Below are positions 60,004 to 64,000 of a DNA stretch of 64,000 bases, piece by piece. Position 1 is the stretch's first letter. Each line of letters opens with the position of its first letter. The stretch comes from Isoptericola jiangsuensis (GTDB taxonomy: Bacteria > Actinomycetota > Actinomycetes > Actinomycetales > Cellulomonadaceae): the NCBI RefSeq assembly GCF_002563715.1, contig NZ_PDJJ01000001.1, positions 3,410,001 through 3,474,000 of the forward strand. The letters are read 5' to 3'. The notes beneath the pieces were generated by a model that had not been told where the DNA came from, did no database searches, and saw only the letters and a program-made list of their open reading frames with translations. The translations under genes and the position numbers were made by a program.

Positions 60004-61503
60004 ATGATCTGGGCGGGGGCGCGACCGGGCCGCGCGGCGGCCGTCGCGGTGACGACGACCGTCGGCGTGCTGCTCGCCGGGGTGCTGGCGGCGGCACCGG
60101 CGTCCGCGGAGCCCGAGTGCCTGGGCGCCAGCAGCGACTTCGACCGGGACGGGTCCGCGGACACGGTGGTCGGGGCGCCCGGGGGCGGCAGCGTCCGCGG
60201 GAGCGTGACCGTCCACCTGTCCGGGGGCGGCGACCCCCGCACCGTGGTGCTGCGCGGACCGGTCGGGTTCGGCACGTCCGTCGGGCAGGTGCGCTCCTAC
60301 GAGCGCGAGGGCGACGACGAGTTCTGCACGCAGCTCGTCGTGGGGAGCCCGGAGGAGACCGTCAACGGGATGCCGCGCGCCGGCGCCGTGCACGTCTACT
60401 CCTACGACAGCACGGTCGAGGAGTTCCAGCTCCGGGGCCGGGTCACCGCGGACTCGGAGAGCGTGCTGGGCGTCCCGCAGACCGGGGCCCGGTTCGGCGC
60501 GACGGTCGCGTCGGCCTCGTTCGCCGAGGAGACCATCGACCCGGTGTCCGAGCTGCTGTGGGTCGGGTCGCCGGGGCACGACCTCACCGGCGCCCCCGAC
60601 GCGGGCCGCGTCACGTCGTTCGTCCTCACCTCCGGCGACGGCGAGCTCCTCGCGACCGGCGGGGACGTCCTCGACCTGCCGGACGTGGGCGTCCGCGGGT
60701 CGGCCGCGGCCGGCGCCCGGCTGGGCTCGGCGCTGTCGGTGCGCGGCACCGTGCTGGCGGCCGGGGCGCCCGGCCTGCGCGTCGGCGGGGACGCCGGCGC
60801 GGGCGGCGTCGTCCTCGCGTTCACCCCGCTGGTGTTCCCCGACGAGCCGGAGGACCCCGTCCAGCACGCCCCCGTGCTGGTGCACCAGGACCTCGCGCGC
60901 GTCGCGGGCGTCGCCGAGGCGGGCGACGCGTTCGGTGCCGCCGTCCACCTCGTGCCCGTCCGGAACGATCCCGCCGTCGACCTCGTGGTCGGGTCGCCGG
61001 GCGAGGACCTGGGCGGGCGGGCCGACGCCGGGATGGTCAGCGTCGGCCGGGTGCACCCCGCCCTGAGCACGCCCGCGGGCGACTTCCGCTCCGTGCACCA
61101 GGGCACGCCGGGTTCCGCGGGCAACGTCGAGGCGGGCGACCGGTTCGGCAGCGCCGTGTCGTCGGCGTACCTGCGCTGGACGTGGCGGGTCGTCGTCGGG
61201 GTCCCCGGGGAGGACGTCGGGTCGGCGCGGGACACCGGCATGGTGCAGGTGCTCGGCACCGACCAGGGCTGGCACCAGGGCTCCCCCGAGGTCCCGGGCG
61301 GCAACGAGACCGGCGACCGGATGGGCGCGACGCTCGGCGGCGACCCCGGGGTCCGCGACGGCCTCGCCCCCGACGTCGGCGTGCCGGGCGAGGACGCGGC
61401 CACCGGCGCCGTCATCACCGGTCTCCTGGAGGAGGGTGCCGTCGTCGACCGGGAGCGCGGCACCACGGCGGGGGCACGGTTCGGTCAGGCCCTGGCCCCG
61501 TGA
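60004..61503 (+). CDS. Secreted FG-GAP/integrin-alpha-like beta-propeller protein
   Basis: 499 residues. Signal peptide to APASA (about residue 35), then repeats containing DFDRDGSADTVVGAPGG, GARFGATVASASF...LLWVGSPGHDLTGAPDAGRV, GARLGSALSV, GDAFGAAVHLV...VVGSPGEDLGGRADAGMV, GDRFGSAVSSAYL...VVGVPGEDVGSARDTGMVQV and GDRMGATLGG. These are FG-GAP blades with DxDxDG-like Ca2+ loops, as in actinobacterial esterase-like and VCBS proteins. Ligand unknown. ATG at 60004 with AGGGGGA. Confidence 0.88.
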   Translation: MIWAGARPGRAAAVAVTTTVGVLLAGVLAAAPASAEPECLGASSDFDRDGSADTVVGAPGGGSVRGSVTVHLSGGGDPRTVVLRGPVGFGTSVGQVRSYEREGDDEFCTQLVVGSPEETVNGMPRAGAVHVYSYDSTVEEFQLRGRVTADSESVLGVPQTGARFGATVASASFAEETIDPVSELLWVGSPGHDLTGAPDAGRVTSFVLTSGDGELLATGGDVLDLPDVGVRGSAAAGARLGSALSVRGTVLAAGAPGLRVGGDAGAGGVVLAFTPLVFPDEPEDPVQHAPVLVHQDLARVAGVAEAGDAFGAAVHLVPVRNDPAVDLVVGSPGEDLGGRADAGMVSVGRVHPALSTPAGDFRSVHQGTPGSAGNVEAGDRFGSAVSSAYLRWTWRVVVGVPGEDVGSARDTGMVQVLGTDQGWHQGSPEVPGGNETGDRMGATLGGDPGVRDGLAPDVGVPGEDAATGAVITGLLEEGAVVDRERGTTAGARFGQALAP

Positions 61504-61540
61504 CGCCCGCCCGGGGACGGTGGTCCCGGAGGACGACGCC

Positions 61541-63145
61541 TCAGGTGCGGCGGATCCTCAGCGGCGGCGACACGACGGTCGACACGTGCTGCGTGTCGGC
61601 GGGCACGTAGCGCACCCGCAGGTAGACGCTGCCGCGCCCACCGTCGGCGCGGCGCAGGAGCTTCGCCGGGATCCGCACCTTCTGGTCGCCGCGGTCGCTC
61701 GCGGTGAGCCGCCAGGTCACGCCGGACCGGGTGCGCCAGCCGTCGTTCCGGGCGGACGGATCACGCGTCTGGAGGACGAGCTTCCCGCGCTCCGGCAGCC
61801 CGGCCGTGCGCACCCGCACCAGACCGGGCTCGGCGCGGCCCAGGTCCGCGCCGACCCGGTAGGTCGTCGTCGGCATGGTCAGGCGGACCTTCGGGCGCGC
61901 GCGCTCCACGGTCGTGCGCAGGGTGCCCCCTCCCGTGTCGTAGCGCGACGACGACGGCGTGAAGCGGACCTCGAACCGTCGCGTGCCCGGCTCCACGGCC
62001 GTCGCCCCGAACCAGACGTGGGCACGCCCGTCGACGACGGTCACCGACCGCACGGTCCGCCCGTCGAGGGACAGCACGGCCCTCCCGTCGACCCTGGCGC
62101 CGTCCTCCGCGGTGACCTTCAGGGTCACTCTCTCCGCCGTGCCGTAGGTCCACGGGCCGTCGTGGTCCAGGTCGGTCCGCGTCGTCAGCGGCGGCTTCAC
62201 GGTGACGTCACGACGCACCCGGGGCGAGTCGGCGAACCAGGCCGTCCCGTCGTACCAGACGAAGAACGGGACCGCTGTGCCCAGACCGAAGTGTTCCGGG
62301 TCGACGCGGAACGTCGCCTTACCGTCGCGGAGGGACGCCTCGACCGTGGTCGCCGCGCTGGCCCACCGGGACAGCACCACCTCGCCCGCCACGGGGACGT
62401 CCGGACCGAGGTCCGACGTGACCCGCACGGTGACCTCGACCGGACTCCCGTGGCGCCAGGTCCGGGGGTGCTCGACGGTGACCGCCACGGGGCGGGGCGC
62501 GACGCGGGCGTCCAGCACCCAGGTGCTCAGCACGGTGCCCGTGGCGGTGTCGCGCTGGGTCACGCGGTAGCGGCTGACCCGTTCGGTGCCGGTGACGGGC
62601 AGCTCGGCGACGCCGCCGACGAGCGGCGCCGTGCCGAGCACGGTCCCGCCCGTCGAGGCGAGCTCGATCTCCCCTGCGAGCGGCAGGTCCGTGCCGGTGA
62701 GGTCGATCCCCACCACCGCGGGGTCACCGTAGACCCGGGCGTCCCGTACCACCGGCCGGGTCGGGGCCACGACCTGCACGTCCGCCGACGCCGTCGACCA
62801 CGCGCTCGCCGGGTCCGCGCTCGGCCCCTGCCAGACGTCGAGGCGGTGCTCGCCGACGGTCGTGTGGCGGTCGCTCAGCTCGAAGGTCGCCCGCCCGTCG
62901 ACGAGCGGAACCACGGTGCGCGCCGTCCCGTCGACGGTGAGGAACACCCGCGGGGCGGGCAGCCCGTCGTGCACGGCCTCGATCTCCATCGTGACGGCCT
63001 GGCCGGCCCACCATCGATCGGCCACCGTGAGCGTCACGGCGCTCGCGGGCTCCGACGCGGCGGCGGGGACGAGCCCGGTGGCGACGAGCACGGCGACCAG
63101 CCAGGCGGCCACGACGGTGGTGGTCCGCCTCGTCCGACGGGGCAT
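61541..63145 (-). CDS. Secreted Ig-like-domain protein
   Basis: 534 residues. Arg-rich start (MPRRTRRTTTVVAAWL), signal peptide ending near VPAAASEPASA, then tandem beta-sandwich domains typical of bacterial Ig-like/adhesin repeats: DGLPAPRVFLTVDGTARTVVPLVDGRATF, VAVTVEHPRTWRHGSPVEVTVRV and PWTYGTAERVTLKVTAEDGARVDGRAVLSLDG. No anchor (LPXTG) or catalytic motif is seen. ATG at 63145 with GGAGGA. It converges on the FG-GAP gene with 37 bp between stops. Confidence 0.85.
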   Translation of the reverse strand: MPRRTRRTTTVVAAWLVAVLVATGLVPAAASEPASAVTLTVADRWWAGQAVTMEIEAVHDGLPAPRVFLTVDGTARTVVPLVDGRATFELSDRHTTVGEHRLDVWQGPSADPASAWSTASADVQVVAPTRPVVRDARVYGDPAVVGIDLTGTDLPLAGEIELASTGGTVLGTAPLVGGVAELPVTGTERVSRYRVTQRDTATGTVLSTWVLDARVAPRPVAVTVEHPRTWRHGSPVEVTVRVTSDLGPDVPVAGEVVLSRWASAATTVEASLRDGKATFRVDPEHFGLGTAVPFFVWYDGTAWFADSPRVRRDVTVKPPLTTRTDLDHDGPWTYGTAERVTLKVTAEDGARVDGRAVLSLDGRTVRSVTVVDGRAHVWFGATAVEPGTRRFEVRFTPSSSRYDTGGGTLRTTVERARPKVRLTMPTTTYRVGADLGRAEPGLVRVRTAGLPERGKLVLQTRDPSARNDGWRTRSGVTWRLTASDRGDQKVRIPAKLLRRADGGRGSVYLRVRYVPADTQHVSTVVSPPLRIRRT

Positions 63146-63305
63146 GCGGGTCCTCCGAGGGGGATGGGCCGCACGGTCGCGGCGGACGGTGCGCACGGTC
63201 GCGGCGGACGGCCGGCGCGCCCAACCTAGCGCGCTTCTCGACCCCTGACCAGGAGGAACACCGGACCTGGTGCAGCACCGCCGCGCGTGGACCTACCGTG
63301 GTCCC

Positions 63306-64000
63306 ATGCTCGCCACCGTGATCCACGCCGCCCATGACATCCGCGTCGAGACCCGCCCCGACCCGGTGCTCCGCACCCCCCACGACGCCGTCCTGCGCGT
63401 GCTGGCCGCCTGCGTGTGCGGCTCCGACCTGTGGCCGTACCGCGGGGTCGCTCCGACGAAGGCGCCGCACCCGATCGGGCACGAGCTCGTGGGGGTCGTC
63501 GAGGAGCTGGGTGCCGAGGTGACGTCGGCATCCGTCGGGGACGTCGTGATCGTGCCGTTCTCGCTGAGCTGCGGGCGGTGCCAGTCGTGCCGGGCGGGGT
63601 TCCCGTCCGCGTGCGACGTGGTGACGTTCTTCGGCTCGACGGATCGGGACGGCCACCCGGTGGACGGCGCGCAGGGCGAGCGGGTGCGGATCCCGCTGGC
63701 GCAGCACTCCCTGTTCCCGGTGGGTCGCACGGAGGCGGAGGTCGAGGCGGCGGGGCTGCTGCCGCACCTGCTGACACTGTCCGACGTGATGTCGACCGGG
63801 CACCACGCGGCGGTGTCCGCGGGGGTCGGCCCCGGTGACACGGTGGTGGTCGTCGGCGACGGCGCCGTCGGCCTGTGCGGCGTGGTGGCGGCGCGGCGCC
63901 TGGGCGCGGAGCGGGTGGTGGCGATGTCGCGGCACGCCGACCGCGCGGCGCTGGCCCGGGAGCTGGGCGCCACCGACGTGCTGGCCGAGCGCGGCGAGGA
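63306..64000 (+). CDS. Zinc-dependent alcohol dehydrogenase (MDR), 3' end cut by window edge
   Basis: 231 codons are open to the window edge. Catalytic Zn residues in VCGSDLWPYR (Cys39) and PIGHELVGVVEELG (His), structural Zn cysteines in SCGRCQSCRAGFPSACD, and the start of the NAD(P) fold VVVVGDGAVGLCGVVAARRLGAERVVAMSRH. The family oxidises alcohols or sugars; substrate unknown. ATG at 63306. Confidence 0.93.
   Translation, partial: MLATVIHAAHDIRVETRPDPVLRTPHDAVLRVLAACVCGSDLWPYRGVAPTKAPHPIGHELVGVVEELGAEVTSASVGDVVIVPFSLSCGRCQSCRAGFPSACDVVTFFGSTDRDGHPVDGAQGERVRIPLAQHSLFPVGRTEAEVEAAGLLPHLLTLSDVMSTGHHAAVSAGVGPGDTVVVVGDGAVGLCGVVAARRLGAERVVAMSRHADRAALARELGATDVLAERGE

Overview
This window is chromosomal DNA from a very GC-rich actinobacterium, most likely a member of the Micrococcales near Cellulomonadaceae/Promicromonosporaceae (inference from gene content; no search was run). 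Indicators are MshA (mycothiol), Lsr2, CarD, an orphan WXG100 protein, an UgpC/MsiK-type sugar ABC ATPase, the groEL-csp-LytR_C-DUF3263 block, the SenX3/RegX3/Pst phosphate cluster, many GTG starts and frequent 4-nt GTGA/ATGA gene overlaps. I see no prophage, insertion sequence or CRISPR array.

Layout. 1-4470: a truncated membrane protein, then a divergent two-component pair and an HD-domain phosphohydrolase. 4471-5204: a 20-bp-period repeat array and a lone WXG100 gene. 5205-10315: groEL under a CIRCE operator, cold-shock protein, LytR_C and DUF3263 proteins, uracil-DNA glycosylase, an SGNH hydrolase. 10316-18811: tRNA-Thr(TGT), DsbA-like protein, Ser/Thr kinase, otsAB, UgpC-type ATPase, DUF4032. 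18812-19458: a 647-bp non-coding block made of repeats and two structured elements. 19459-26355 (minus strand except the lactone oxidase): rlmB, cysS, a PLP amino-acid enzyme, a sugar-lactone oxidase, ispDF, carD. 26605-35239: a lipoprotein, pstSCAB, regX3/senX3, divergent phoU, gpmA; PHO-box-like repeats lie upstream of pstS and between senX3 and phoU. 35347-40442: a Ddn-like oxidoreductase, mshA with a lactonase, lsr2, a mini membrane protein, lysS. 40639-59130: nadC on plus, then a long minus-strand run ftsH-folE-folP-folBK-DUF3180-PH-PH-DUF2520-panC-panD-nadB in which most genes overlap or abut, plus tilS/hpt, an F420-associated metalloprotease-like protein and dacB. 59288-64000: ppa, two exported proteins (FG-GAP, Ig-like) and a truncated zinc alcohol dehydrogenase.

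The most unusual content is non-coding. (1) An 11-bp word (CGAGTCAGCGC or its complement) recurs at an exact 20-bp period in four intergenic regions; between nadC and nadB eight units form a two-fold symmetric array around a perfect palindrome. (2) Three nested-hairpin elements have perfect or near-perfect 28-33 bp outer stems of unrelated sequence, a conserved CGTTCAC...CACTTCG loop and an inner stem that changes in a compensatory way; all lie between convergent genes. (3) A different 20-bp repeat with an inverted unit sits inside the tilS coding frame. Among proteins, tilS has no stop before hpt (a TilS-Hpt fusion frame with a strong internal hpt start), FolB and FolK are fused and followed by a ~405-residue Trp-x-Pro-Glu-Gln repeat tail, and PanD has extensions at both ends.
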